The position numbers were made by a program, and so were the translations under genes. From Planctomycetota bacterium (GTDB lineage Bacteria; Planctomycetota; Phycisphaerae; Phycisphaerales; UBA1924): 64,000 nt of DNA. The DNA is taken from the NCBI GenBank assembly GCA_039819165.1, contig JBCBSM010000001.1, forward strand, positions 2,418,001 to 2,482,000, in the 5' to 3' direction. Shown here piece after piece: positions 18,369 to 26,327 of the stretch (positions within the stretch are counted from its first letter, which is position 1; each line of letters starts with the position of its first letter). Below the pieces are notes generated by a model, which ran no database searches, was not told the origin of the DNA, and saw only the letters and a program-made list of their open reading frames with translations.

Positions 18369-19001
18369 TTATCGGCGGCGGCGCGAGGCCAGCAGGCCGC
18401 CCATGCCCAGGAGGGCGAGCGAGGCCGGCGAGGGGATGGCGAATCCGGCACCGGTGAGGGCGATGGTGTAGTCGCCGCCGGAGCCGAAGCTGGCGCCGTC
18501 CCAGGTGTCCAGGGCGAGGGCCGAGACGGGCGAGCGCTGGTCGCCGCTGCCGGGCCAGGTGTCGAAGCCGAACATGTCGATGCCGTCGGCGTCGAGCGGG
18601 TCCTGGTTGAACTCGGTGACGGCGACGTAGTAGAGGCCGGGGCCGCTACCGGTGGCGATGAGGCCGTCGCTGTTGAGGACCGACTGGAGCGAGCCACTGA
18701 TGGAATCGTCGTCGTTCTCGGTGATGCCGGTGCCGTCGGCGGCGAAGAGGAACAGCTGGGTGTCGAAGCCCGCGCTATCGACGGTCGAAGCGGTGAACGC
18801 GTCGACGTCGGTGATCATGATGGCGTACAGGTCAACATCGGTGCCGAGTGTGCCGTTGATGGCGGTCAGCGAGCCCACGCCGACGGTCTCCTGGGCGGCG
18901 GCGATGCCGTCCTGGCCGGCATCGCCGACTTCATCCCAAACCTGGGCGTTGGCGATGCCCGCCGCGGCGAGCACCGCGACGGCGGTAGCAGTGGTGCGCA
19001 T
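18369..19001 (-). CDS. Secreted pre-peptidase-like protein with PEP-CTERM sorting tail
   Basis: 210 residues from the ATG at 19001, with GGGGAG six bases upstream. A signal peptide (MRTTATAVAVLAAAGIANA) precedes the same PPC-like sandwich as in the gene at 17468 (DVDLYAIMITDVDAFTAST, FDTQLFLFAADGTGITENDD). The C-terminus is PSPASLALLGMGGLLA followed by SRRRR: a PEP-like box, a hydrophobic helix and an Arg cluster, the PEP-CTERM signal recognised by exosortase in characterised systems. No exosortase gene is in the window. Envelope anchoring or export by that route is inferred. Two palindromes lie in the 259-base upstream region. Confidence 0.82.
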   Translation of the reverse strand: MRTTATAVAVLAAAGIANAQVWDEVGDAGQDGIAAAQETVGVGSLTAINGTLGTDVDLYAIMITDVDAFTASTVDSAGFDTQLFLFAADGTGITENDDDSISGSLQSVLNSDGLIATGSGPGLYYVAVTEFNQDPLDADGIDMFGFDTWPGSGDQRSPVSALALDTWDGASFGSGGDYTIALTGAGFAIPSPASLALLGMGGLLASRRRR

Positions 19002-19120
19002 GTCTGTCTCCCCTATGAGGAACGAATGGACTCCGCGCGAGCCCTCCCCGGCACGCGGACGGAATGGGCCCAGTATGGGCGGATCCGCGGGCCAATGCAA
19101 GCCAGAAGGCTGTGTGCTCG

Positions 19121-19173
19121 GGAAATTTCCGATGTTTTCCTTGCTGTTCTCGGAATCGTTATGTTCCGAGAAC
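19121..19173. promoter_or_regulatory. Pair of palindromes, probable operator region
   Basis: GGAAATTTCC (19121-19130) is a perfect 10-base palindrome. GTTCTCGGAA (19146-19155) and TTCCGAGAAC (19164-19173) form a perfect inverted repeat with an 8-base spacer. Both contain GGAA/TTCC half-sites. They lie between two divergent genes, about 120-170 bases before the PEP-CTERM start and about 90-140 before the ABC-2 permease start. With no T-run they look more like protein-binding sites than a terminator. Confidence 0.45.
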
Positions 19174-19260
19174 GCGCTGTGACGGGCGGCGGTGTTGAAG
19201 GTCTGCGGCGGGTTGTGGCGGGCCTTCCTCGCGGGCCTGGAGGGCCGTTATGATGCCGCC

Positions 19261-21114
19261 ATGCCCGTTTTTCTGCGGTGGCTGCTGCGGCTCGGCCCCC
19301 TCAACCCGATCGCGGTGCGGCTGGTGGAGAATGGCTCCCGGCGGTCGCGGCACATGTACGTGCGGTCGGCCTACCTCGCGCTGCTTGTCCTGGTGATGCT
19401 GTGGACGCTGCTGGTGCAGACCGGCGGGGGCGGTTCGGCAAGTTTTCGGGAGCTGGCCGAGGCGGGGGCGTCGACGTTCTCGTACGTGGCCTACCTGCAG
19501 ATCCTTCTGATCTGCGTGCTGGCGCCGGTGTTCATGGCCGGTGCGATCGCCCAGGAGGCCAGCCCTCGGACGTGGGAGGTGCTGCTGACCACGCCGCTGG
19601 GCAAGCTCCAGATCGTGCTTGGCAACCTGCTGGGGCGGCTGTTCTTCGTGCTGGCGCTGCTGTTCGCGAGCCTGCCGCTGTTCGCGCTGACGCAGTACTT
19701 CGGGGGCGTGCCGGGGTCGAGCATCCTGGCGAGCTACGTGGTGGCGGGGGCGGCGGCGGTGCTGGTAGGGACCATCGCGATCGCACTGGCGGTCAGCCGG
19801 GTGGCGGGCCGGCGGGCGGTGTTCGCGTTCTACGTCGCGGTGGTGACCTACCTGGGGGTGACCGCGGGCATCGACGCGTGGCTACGGCAGCGGGGCTGGG
19901 GCGCGGGCGGCGGCGACGGCGTGACCTGGATGACGGGCATCAACCCGTTCCTGGCGCTGCGATCGCTGCTGAATCCGACGACCTATCCACGGGCGCCCGA
20001 GGGCACGCTGGGCGGGCTGGCGGCGTTCTTCCTCGAGTCGCCGGTGACGGCCTGGGTCTCCCTGTCGGTGGGGCTGAGCCTGGTGCTAGTGGTGGCTTCG
20101 ACGGCGACGGTCCGCAGCGGCGGGCTCGTGGGGGCTCGGGCCGTCGGCGGCACGCCGTGGTACCGGCGGATGCTGGGCCTGGGCGGCGGTGGTGGTGGTA
20201 GCGAAGATACGAGGCCCTCGCGGCTGGTGTGGCACAACCCGATCGCGTGGCGGGAGGCCGCGGCGCGGAACGCGACGCTGGGGCGGATCGTGGCGCGGTG
20301 GGCGTTCATCGTGCTGGGCATCGGACTGGGCGCGACGCTGGTGGGGCTGTTCGCCGCGGGATCGATGGGAGCGGCGGACTACCAGCTCGCGCTGCTGGTG
20401 CTGGTGCTGGTCGAGCTGGCGGTGACGATGCTGATCGCGATCAACATGTCGGCGACGGCGATCAGCCGCGAGCGGGAGGACGGCACGCTCGATCTGCTGC
20501 TGACCACGCCGATCACGCCGGGCGAGTACTTGGGCGGGAAGCTGCGGGGGCTCGTGGCGTACCTGCTGCCGATGCTGTCGGTGCCGGTGGTCACGCTGCT
20601 GCTGGCGGGGTTGCACTCGCTGGCGGCGGGCTCGACGGTGCCGACGGGGGCGGCGCTGGGCTTCCCGGTGCCGGTGGTGCTGCACGAGGCGGGGCTGCTG
20701 CTGGCGTTGACGGCCGGGCCCTTCCTGGCGCTGTGCGTGATGATCGGGCTGCACTGGTCGTTGAAGAGCAAGGGCGCGATCGCGTCGGTGGTGGGCGCGG
20801 TGATCGTGGTGTTCCTGGTGGCGGCGATCGCGGGTGGCTGCGGGCTGAACGCGGGCGCGGAGATTCCGGTGGTCGGGCCGGTGCTGGCGGGGCTGAGCCC
20901 GTACGCGGCGGTGTTCGCGATGATCGAGGTCGAGCCGGGGATGTTCGAGACGCTGGACGCGGGCGGGCAATCGCCGCTGACGACGGCACGGGTGGCGTTG
21001 CTCTCGGGCACGGCGTTGTCGGCCATCGCGCACCTGCTGGCGGTGTGGAGCATCCACGCGCAGATGGTCAAGCGATTCGACATGACCGTGCGGAAGCTGG
21101 CTGGCACGAACTAG
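19261..21114 (+). CDS. ABC-2 type transporter permease, internally duplicated
   Basis: 617 residues with about twelve membrane segments in two halves. Each half carries the ABC-2 signature near a helix pair: ASPRTWEVLLTTPLGKLQIV in the first and REREDGTLDLLLTTPITPGE in the second. Such fused permeases occur in gliding/exopolysaccharide-type ABC exporters. No ATPase gene is adjacent, so the partner is encoded elsewhere. The ATG at 19261 was chosen for the hydrophobic start PVFLRWLLRLGPLNPIAVR; a GTG at 19192 is possible. TATGAT ends six bases before 19261 and no well-spaced Shine-Dalgarno site is present. Substrate unknown. Confidence 0.85.
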   Translation: MPVFLRWLLRLGPLNPIAVRLVENGSRRSRHMYVRSAYLALLVLVMLWTLLVQTGGGGSASFRELAEAGASTFSYVAYLQILLICVLAPVFMAGAIAQEASPRTWEVLLTTPLGKLQIVLGNLLGRLFFVLALLFASLPLFALTQYFGGVPGSSILASYVVAGAAAVLVGTIAIALAVSRVAGRRAVFAFYVAVVTYLGVTAGIDAWLRQRGWGAGGGDGVTWMTGINPFLALRSLLNPTTYPRAPEGTLGGLAAFFLESPVTAWVSLSVGLSLVLVVASTATVRSGGLVGARAVGGTPWYRRMLGLGGGGGGSEDTRPSRLVWHNPIAWREAAARNATLGRIVARWAFIVLGIGLGATLVGLFAAGSMGAADYQLALLVLVLVELAVTMLIAINMSATAISREREDGTLDLLLTTPITPGEYLGGKLRGLVAYLLPMLSVPVVTLLLAGLHSLAAGSTVPTGAALGFPVPVVLHEAGLLLALTAGPFLALCVMIGLHWSLKSKGAIASVVGAVIVVFLVAAIAGGCGLNAGAEIPVVGPVLAGLSPYAAVFAMIEVEPGMFETLDAGGQSPLTTARVALLSGTALSAIAHLLAVWSIHAQMVKRFDMTVRKLAGTN

Positions 21115-21159
21115 CGCGGCGGGCGCGCCGGTGGGCGGCGCGGAGGGTTGCATCGAGCC

Positions 21160-22029
21160 ATGCCGACGGTGGCCGAGAACAAGCGGCGATGGGCGAGCCA
21201 CGCGTGGCGCGAGGGCGGCGACGAGTGGTCGACGCTAGCGGGCGGCAGCGCGCGGTGGTGGCACGGCATCCTGCTGCCGCGGCTGATGCCGATCCTTGCG
21301 GCACTGCCCGAGCGGGCGCACGTGCTGGAGATCGGCCCCGGACACGGCCGGTGGACGCGATTCCTGCTGGACCACGCTCGGGAGGCGACGCTGCTGGACC
21401 TGGACGAGGGCTGCCTCGACGCGTGCGTTGCGCGCTTCGGGCAGCGGGTGCGGCCGGTGCTGGGTGATGGCTGGACGTTCTCGGGCGACGCGGCACGGGT
21501 GCGCGGGCCGGTGGACTTCGTCTTCAGCTACGACAGCCTGGTGCACGCCGAGATCGAGGCGCTCGGCTCCTACCTGCGAGAGATGGCGCGGGTGCTGCGG
21601 CCCGGCGGCTTTGCGTTCCTGCATCACAGCAACCTGGGGGCGTTCGTGGGACGTGAGGGCAAGCCGGCGGTGTCGCCGACGCACTGGCGGGCGACGAGCG
21701 CGGACGCGGCGGGGGTTCGATCTCGCGCGGTGGCGGCGGGCCTGGGGGTGCCGCTGCAGGAGCTGTGCACCAAGGGCGGACCGAACGATCGGGCAATGAT
21801 CGACTGCATCACGCTGCTGAGGAAGCCGGAAGTGGGCGATCCGACGAGCACGCCCGGCGGGGCGACGATGGTGCTCGAGAATCTCGATTTCTGGCAGGAG
21901 ATCCAGGCGCTGGGCCGCGCGGGGCGGGCCTACGACGCAGCGGTGGACCCGCTGCACCGCCCGGCGCACCTCCCACCGCTGCTCGAGGGCGAGCGGGCGA
22001 CGCTCCGCGCGCGGGCGCTCCGCGGCTGA
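21160..22029 (+). CDS. Class I SAM-dependent methyltransferase
   Basis: 289 residues. Motif I VLEIGPGHGRWTRFLLDH, motif II LLDLDEGCLDAC and motif IV-like VDFVFSYDSLVH are followed by YLREMARVLRPGGFAFLHHS. Together they define a Rossmann-fold methyltransferase, probably acting on a small molecule or sugar, in the cytoplasm. The C-terminal 60 residues (MVLENLDFWQEIQALGRAG) are a family-specific extension. The ATG at 21160 is used, although GGAGG at 21142-21146 is somewhat far. A TTG at 21148 is an alternative. It follows the ABC permease by 45 bases and converges on the HAD gene one base away. The substrate cannot be predicted. Confidence 0.82.
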   Translation: MPTVAENKRRWASHAWREGGDEWSTLAGGSARWWHGILLPRLMPILAALPERAHVLEIGPGHGRWTRFLLDHAREATLLDLDEGCLDACVARFGQRVRPVLGDGWTFSGDAARVRGPVDFVFSYDSLVHAEIEALGSYLREMARVLRPGGFAFLHHSNLGAFVGREGKPAVSPTHWRATSADAAGVRSRAVAAGLGVPLQELCTKGGPNDRAMIDCITLLRKPEVGDPTSTPGGATMVLENLDFWQEIQALGRAGRAYDAAVDPLHRPAHLPPLLEGERATLRARALRG

Positions 22030-22030
22030 G

Positions 22031-22669
22031 CTAGGTGAGCAAGCCGGCGAGGGCGGCGCGGATCTGCGCGGGCGGATCGCCGGCGTGGTCGACGTGGACG
22101 GCCTGCCAGCCCAGCGCGCGGGCGGCGTCGACGTTCTCGGCGGTGTCGTCGAAGAAGGCGATCTGGTCTCCGGAGGCGTCGGTCGTGCGTTCCAGGGCGC
22201 GGTAGATGGCCTCGTCGGGCTTGGCGACGCCCAGAAGGTGGCTGGCGACCTGGTGGCGGAGCATGCCGGCGGCGGCGAACTCGTCGCGGCGGGCCCAGTG
22301 GCGGTGGTTGGTGTTGCTCAGCAGCGCGGTGGTGATGCCCGGGGCGGCTCGGAGGTCCTCGACGAGCGCCCGCGCGCCGTCGTACTCGCCGAGCAGCCAG
22401 GCATCGTGGATGCGGGTGATCTCGCTGGCGTCGTAGCCCGGGGTGGCCTCGGCGACGCGGGCGAAGAAGTCGCCGCAGCTCAGCTCGCCGGCGTGGTAGC
22501 GGAGTGCGAGTGCGTGTCGCTGTGCGCGGAGGTGGTCGTCGGCGCTGCCGCCGCGCACCTCGATGCCGGCGGCGGCGCAGCCCTCCTCCCAGCCGCGGCA
22601 GATGCGGAGCAGCACGCCGCCCCAGTCGAGGCACACCACGCGGACGCGGTCTGCGTCGATCGGGGTCAC
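22031..22669 (-). CDS. HAD-superfamily hydrolase
   Basis: 212 residues from the GTG at 22669, whose GTGA overlaps the truD stop, implying translational coupling. HAD motif I is CLDWGGVLL (nucleophile Asp15), motif II LLSNTN, motif III AKPDEAIY with the Lys, motif IV FFDDTAENVDAA. The layout, with a helical cap between motifs I and II, is that of subclass I phosphatases such as sugar-phosphate phosphatases of the YihX kind. The second Asp of the usual DxD is replaced (DWGG), as in many members that begin with a D-x-G-G-V motif. Substrate unknown; cytoplasmic. Confidence 0.82.
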   Translation of the reverse strand: MTPIDADRVRVVCLDWGGVLLRICRGWEEGCAAAGIEVRGGSADDHLRAQRHALALRYHAGELSCGDFFARVAEATPGYDASEITRIHDAWLLGEYDGARALVEDLRAAPGITTALLSNTNHRHWARRDEFAAAGMLRHQVASHLLGVAKPDEAIYRALERTTDASGDQIAFFDDTAENVDAARALGWQAVHVDHAGDPPAQIRAALAGLLT

Positions 22670-23964
22670 GGCGATGGATCCGGCTCGGGCTTGATGATCT
22701 CGCGAATGACCTCGGTGGCGAAGGCGCCGCGGGGCAGCTCGAAGGCGCAGCGGACGTAGACACCGTGCTCGTCGGCGCCGCCCTCGGCGTCGGGGTTGCG
22801 CAGCGGGACGCGGAGGGGCCGCCGTGCGCCGTCGATGAGCCGGGGGTTGCGGGCGGCGAAGGCGTCGAGCTGCTCGAGGGTGATGCCGGCGTCGTGCAGG
22901 GCGGCGCGTTCCATTTCGCCGGTGGCGCCGGTGGCGCGGCGCATGGCGGGTCCCCACATCGGTCCGGTGGGGCTGACCTCGACGCGATCGAGACGGGCCT
23001 CGAGCTCGGGCTTGGCGAGCTCGTCGGCGTCGGCGACGAAGGTGGTCTGCCGCGCGGCGTGCACGGCCGCGACGTCGCCCTCGCGGAGAGTGTCGAGGCT
23101 GCCCTCGGCCAGTCGCCGGCGGAGCACGGCGTTGAAGACCCAGGACTGCAGCGCGCTGCACAGGAAGGCCAGCTCGGTCTTGCCGAGGGACCAGATTGCC
23201 CGCGGCGGCGGCGAGCCCTGGGCGAGCGCATTGAGCACGCGGCGTTCGCCGTCGGCGGAGGCGGGCAGCGCGTGCAGGGCGTCGCGGAGGTTGCCCTGGG
23301 CGTAGAGGGTGCGGGATTCGTCGGGCTCGTGGCCCTCGACCGGACCCAGCAGCAGGTCGCAGGCGGCCTGAAGATCGCCGGTGACCAGGGCGCGGCCCAC
23401 GAGGTGGTTGGCGCCCAGCGTGCCGAAGCGCTGCGGGCCGAAGGCGTTGGCGGCGCCGCGGCGGGCGAGGATGGCCAGGGCCTTGTGGGCGTGCAGGGCG
23501 TGCTGCATCTGTGTCTGGCGGATGCGGATGGAGAAGCCGTTGCCCTCGAGGTGGCCTCGGCGGATCTTGCTGGCGTGGCGATCGATCCAGAGGATCGTGA
23601 CGCGGTCGTGGCGGAGGGACGGGAAGTCCTCGGGCCGCCTGCCGGGCACGTGCACGGTGGCGTGCTGGCGGGTGATGGCGCGCTTGTCCTTGAGGCCGGC
23701 GTAGCCGACGTCCCGGGGGCGGACGCCGAAGTGGTTGGCGAGCACGCGGGCCATCTGGAGGGTGGACATGTCCCGCTTCTCGACGAGCATCATGAGGTGC
23801 TCGCCCTCGCCGGTGGGTGCGTAGAGGGGCAGCTCCTCGACGAGGAAGTCCTCGGGGCGCTGCTTGATGACGCCGCCGACGGGGGTGACGCCCGCGGTGC
23901 GATACGTCGCGGCGATTCCTGCTGCGGTCGGGCTGGCGGGGCCTTGCGGCGGGTCGTCCTGCAT
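22666..23964 (-). CDS. truD: tRNA pseudouridine(13) synthase TruD
   Basis: 432 residues from the ATG at 23964. The hallmark GYAGLKDKRAITRQ contains the catalytic Asp93. VKQRPEDF-like (VIKQRPEDFLVEELPLYAP) near the start and NAFGPQRFGTLGANH later are TruD family motifs. The enzyme isomerises U13 in tRNA-Glu. The length exceeds E. coli TruD (349) because of insertions in the TRUD domain, which is common outside Proteobacteria. The ATG shares its A with the TGA stop of the upstream DUF151 gene, and its own stop overlaps the HAD start, so the three genes form a tightly coupled operon. The reading frame stays open far upstream, but that extension is on the opposite strand of other genes. Confidence 0.93.
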   Translation of the reverse strand: MQDDPPQGPASPTAAGIAATYRTAGVTPVGGVIKQRPEDFLVEELPLYAPTGEGEHLMMLVEKRDMSTLQMARVLANHFGVRPRDVGYAGLKDKRAITRQHATVHVPGRRPEDFPSLRHDRVTILWIDRHASKIRRGHLEGNGFSIRIRQTQMQHALHAHKALAILARRGAANAFGPQRFGTLGANHLVGRALVTGDLQAACDLLLGPVEGHEPDESRTLYAQGNLRDALHALPASADGERRVLNALAQGSPPPRAIWSLGKTELAFLCSALQSWVFNAVLRRRLAEGSLDTLREGDVAAVHAARQTTFVADADELAKPELEARLDRVEVSPTGPMWGPAMRRATGATGEMERAALHDAGITLEQLDAFAARNPRLIDGARRPLRVPLRNPDAEGGADEHGVYVRCAFELPRGAFATEVIREIIKPEPDPSP

Positions 23965-24455
23965 CAGAACGGCGGCTGGGGTTCGTCGTCGTCCTCGTCG
24001 TCGAGTTCGAACTCCTGGCCCATGTCCATGGTGGGGGGCTCGGTGGCCGAGGCGAGGACGTGCTCGGCGACCTCGATGGGTACGCCGGTGGCGACGCCGA
24101 GCGCGATGGCGTCGCTGGGGCGGGCGTCGATGGCGACCAGGTCGCCCGACTCGTCGCGGACGTTGAGGACCGCGAAGAAGGTGTGGTCGGCCAGGTCGGT
24201 GATGGCGACCGACTCGAGGGCGGCGCCGAGGTGCTCGAGGACCGAGGCGAGCAGGTCGTGGGTCTGCGGCCGCTTGACGGGCACGCCGCTGAGGCGGCGC
24301 TCGATGGCCTGGGCCTCGGGCAGGCCGATGACGATGGGGAAGCTGCGGAGGTCGTCGTCCGCGGCGCCGTTGTCGGCGACCTCGCGGAGCTCGATGACCT
24401 GGTAATCGGTGAGCTCGCGGATGAGGATCCGGGCGAGTTCCATGCGCACCGCCAT
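23964..24455 (-). CDS. DUF151 / bifunctional nuclease-family protein
   Basis: 163 residues from the ATG at 24455, with GGAGG five bases upstream. The pattern VIELREVADNGAADDDLRSF, then FPIVIGLPEAQAIERRLSGV and VAIDARPSDAIALGVATGVPI, is diagnostic of DUF151. Members include plant bifunctional nucleases and widespread bacterial proteins of unsettled role. The conserved Arg-Pro-Ser-Asp-Ala box is intact. The last 35 residues are acidic and probably disordered. It is the first gene of the coupled operon with truD and the HAD gene. Divergent from exbD with 86 bases between starts. Confidence 0.88.
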   Translation of the reverse strand: MAVRMELARILIRELTDYQVIELREVADNGAADDDLRSFPIVIGLPEAQAIERRLSGVPVKRPQTHDLLASVLEHLGAALESVAITDLADHTFFAVLNVRDESGDLVAIDARPSDAIALGVATGVPIEVAEHVLASATEPPTMDMGQEFELDDEDDDEPQPPF

Positions 24456-24541
24456 TGCCGCCTCCTGCCCGCGGGGTGCGGGCCCGTGGGGGATCGAAGG
24501 CCGCCGGCGCGGGGGGGTCAACGGCGGCCGTACCATCCCGC

Positions 24542-25060
24542 GTGCTGCGCGTCCGACGCACGAGCGGCGAGCCCCGGGTGGAGATGGCGCCGCTCATCGA
24601 CGTGGTGTTCCTGCTGCTGACGTTCTTCGTGTTCTCGATCGTGCTGCTGACGCGCGTGAGCGTGGTGGAGCTGGACCTGCCGGTCCTGGGCGCGGGCGGG
24701 GGCGACGCGCCGCCGCGGGCGGTGATCGTGGCGGTCGACCGTGCGGGGATGGTCTTCGTGGCGGGGCGGGAGGTCGGCCCGTCGGGCGAGGCGGGCAATC
24801 CGCTGCCGCAGTCCACGCGGGGGGCCCTGGCCGGGGCCGTGCGGGAAGAGCGGGACGCGATCGTCGGGGCCGGTGGGGGCGACCCGCCCATCCGGTTGGA
24901 AGTCGACGAATCGGGGGCTTCGGGGGCCATGCTGCGGGTGCTGGACGCGATCCGTGCCGAGGGCTTCGGGGCGGTCGAACTCGTGGGTCGGCCGTCGGCG
25001 TCCACCGGCGAGCGGGCCGGCGACCCCGGCGGCGAACAGCCCGGCGGGCCCGGTTCGTAG
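24542..25060 (+). CDS. ExbD/TolR-family proton-channel subunit
   Basis: 172 residues from the GTG at 24542. A short cytoplasmic tail leads to the single membrane helix MAPLIDVVFLLLTFFVFS, with the essential Asp of ExbD/TolR (PLIDVVF). A periplasmic domain follows, with RAVIVAVDRAGMVFVAGREV and ASGAMLRVLDAIRAEGF. It energises outer-membrane processes with ExbB/TolQ, but no ExbB gene is visible here. TACCAT ends five bases before the GTG and no Shine-Dalgarno site is seen. Eight bases separate it from the TonB-like gene, so the two work together. The Ser/Thr-Gly-rich tail (about 155-172) looks disordered. Confidence 0.85.
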   Translation: MLRVRRTSGEPRVEMAPLIDVVFLLLTFFVFSIVLLTRVSVVELDLPVLGAGGGDAPPRAVIVAVDRAGMVFVAGREVGPSGEAGNPLPQSTRGALAGAVREERDAIVGAGGGDPPIRLEVDESGASGAMLRVLDAIRAEGFGAVELVGRPSASTGERAGDPGGEQPGGPGS

Positions 25061-25068
25061 CATTGGGC

Positions 25069-25998
25069 ATGGCCAGGGGTGCCAACAGGGGTGCCGAGCG
25101 GGGTGCGGCCGCCGGCCGGTGGGCGGTGGCGGTGCCCGTGAGCGTGCTGGCGCACGTGGCCCTGGCGGTGCTCGTGTGGCAGCGGGCCGACGCAGCGGCG
25201 ATGGCCGCCAGCGCGAACGCGAGCGGGCCGGAGATCCCCATCAAGCTGGGCATCGATCGCAGCGAGGCTGTGACGCCGACGTGGCTGGGCTTCGAGACGC
25301 CCACGCCGCACTCGGCTCGGCTCTCGACGACCGAGCAGTCGCCGCTGACCAGGGCCGAGGGGGAGGCACGGGACGACGAGGCGAGCGCGGCAGCGGCATC
25401 GGAGCCGCAGCCGCCGGCGTTCAGCGAGGCCGAAGTCGCCGAAGCGATGTCGCGGATGGTGGGCGACGCGGGCGAGCTCATCGCGCAGCTGCGTGGCCGG
25501 TTCGCGGCGGCGCGGGCGGAGGCTGCGGAGCGCGCCCGGGACGCGGCGCGGGAGGCCGCCCGCGAGGCGGAGGCCGCCGAATCGACGCCGCGGCCCGAGT
25601 CGACGTCCCAGACCGGGGATGACGGCGAGGGCGAGGGCAGCCCGGGCATCGAGGATGACCGCGAGGCCGACGCGACGAGCCGCACGGTGGAGATCGAGCG
25701 GGCGCAGCTGGGGCGGGTGGTCGCCGCCGAGGGGCTCCGCATCAACACGTCGCGGCTGGAGCTGACCGATCTGCAGCGGTTCATCGGCCGTCCTCCGAGC
25801 CCGCTGGTGGAGCTGTTCTTCGATTACCGTGGTCGGGTGATCTCGGCGCGGATCCCGCCGGGGCGGGGCACGGGGCGGAGCGACATCGACGCGTCGCTGA
25901 CCAACGCGATGTACGAATGGACGGCGATGGGTGCGCGGATCGAGGCGATGGTCGAGGGCGACGAGCCGCTGCTCGTGCGGATGAGGATTCGGTTCTGA
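25069..25998 (+). CDS. TonB-like periplasm-spanning protein
   Basis: 309 residues. An N-terminal membrane anchor (RWAVAVPVSVLAHVALAVLV) has the small His that energy transducers of the TonB/TolA type carry in this helix. A long Ala/Glu/Arg-rich segment (about 130-215) is a probable extended helix like that of TolA. The C-terminal 90 residues are folded-looking (LVELFFDYRGRVISARIPPG, then RIEAMVEGDEPLLVRMRIRF) and occupy the position of a TonB/TolA C-terminal domain. Its place next to exbD supports that role. The family assignment is by architecture, not by strong motif. TAGCAT, overlapping the exbD stop, ends five bases before the ATG. Its TGA overlaps the next ATG. Confidence 0.65.
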   Translation: MARGANRGAERGAAAGRWAVAVPVSVLAHVALAVLVWQRADAAAMAASANASGPEIPIKLGIDRSEAVTPTWLGFETPTPHSARLSTTEQSPLTRAEGEARDDEASAAAASEPQPPAFSEAEVAEAMSRMVGDAGELIAQLRGRFAAARAEAAERARDAAREAAREAEAAESTPRPESTSQTGDDGEGEGSPGIEDDREADATSRTVEIERAQLGRVVAAEGLRINTSRLELTDLQRFIGRPPSPLVELFFDYRGRVISARIPPGRGTGRSDIDASLTNAMYEWTAMGARIEAMVEGDEPLLVRMRIRF

Positions 25999-26318
25999 TG
26001 ATTCATGGCGCAACGGTCTTCGTGTTGGTCGCGCTGCATGCCCTGCAGCAGGGGCCGATTGCGCCCGAGCCGATCGGGCCGCTGCCGCCGCCCGCGCCCG
26101 ATGTCCTGCCGCTGGAGCCGCAGTGGTTCGGCGTGCGCGAGGCCGAGGCGGACGAGGATGGCGACGGGCGGCGTCCCGAGTCGCGGCTGAGGCTCACCGC
26201 GGAGAACGCGCGGACCGAGGCACCGCCGGCGCGGGTGCTCTCGGTGTTCACCGACGAGGCGTACCGCGCCGCGCGGGTGCGGGCGTTGCTCGAGCGATCG
26301 GCCGGGCTCGCCGGCTGA
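25998..26318 (+). CDS. Small hypothetical secreted protein
   Basis: 106 residues from the ATG at 25998, which shares its A with the TGA of the TonB-like gene, so translation is coupled. The start MIHGATVFVLVALHALQQG is a short hydrophobic segment, possibly a signal peptide. Residues 20-50 are Pro-rich (PIGPLPPPAPDVLPL), and the rest is charged with a helical end. I recognise no family. It is probably a periplasmic or envelope accessory of the ExbD/TonB-like pair. Confidence 0.6.
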   Translation: MIHGATVFVLVALHALQQGPIAPEPIGPLPPPAPDVLPLEPQWFGVREAEADEDGDGRRPESRLRLTAENARTEAPPARVLSVFTDEAYRAARVRALLERSAGLAG

Positions 26319-26327
26319 CCGCATCCT

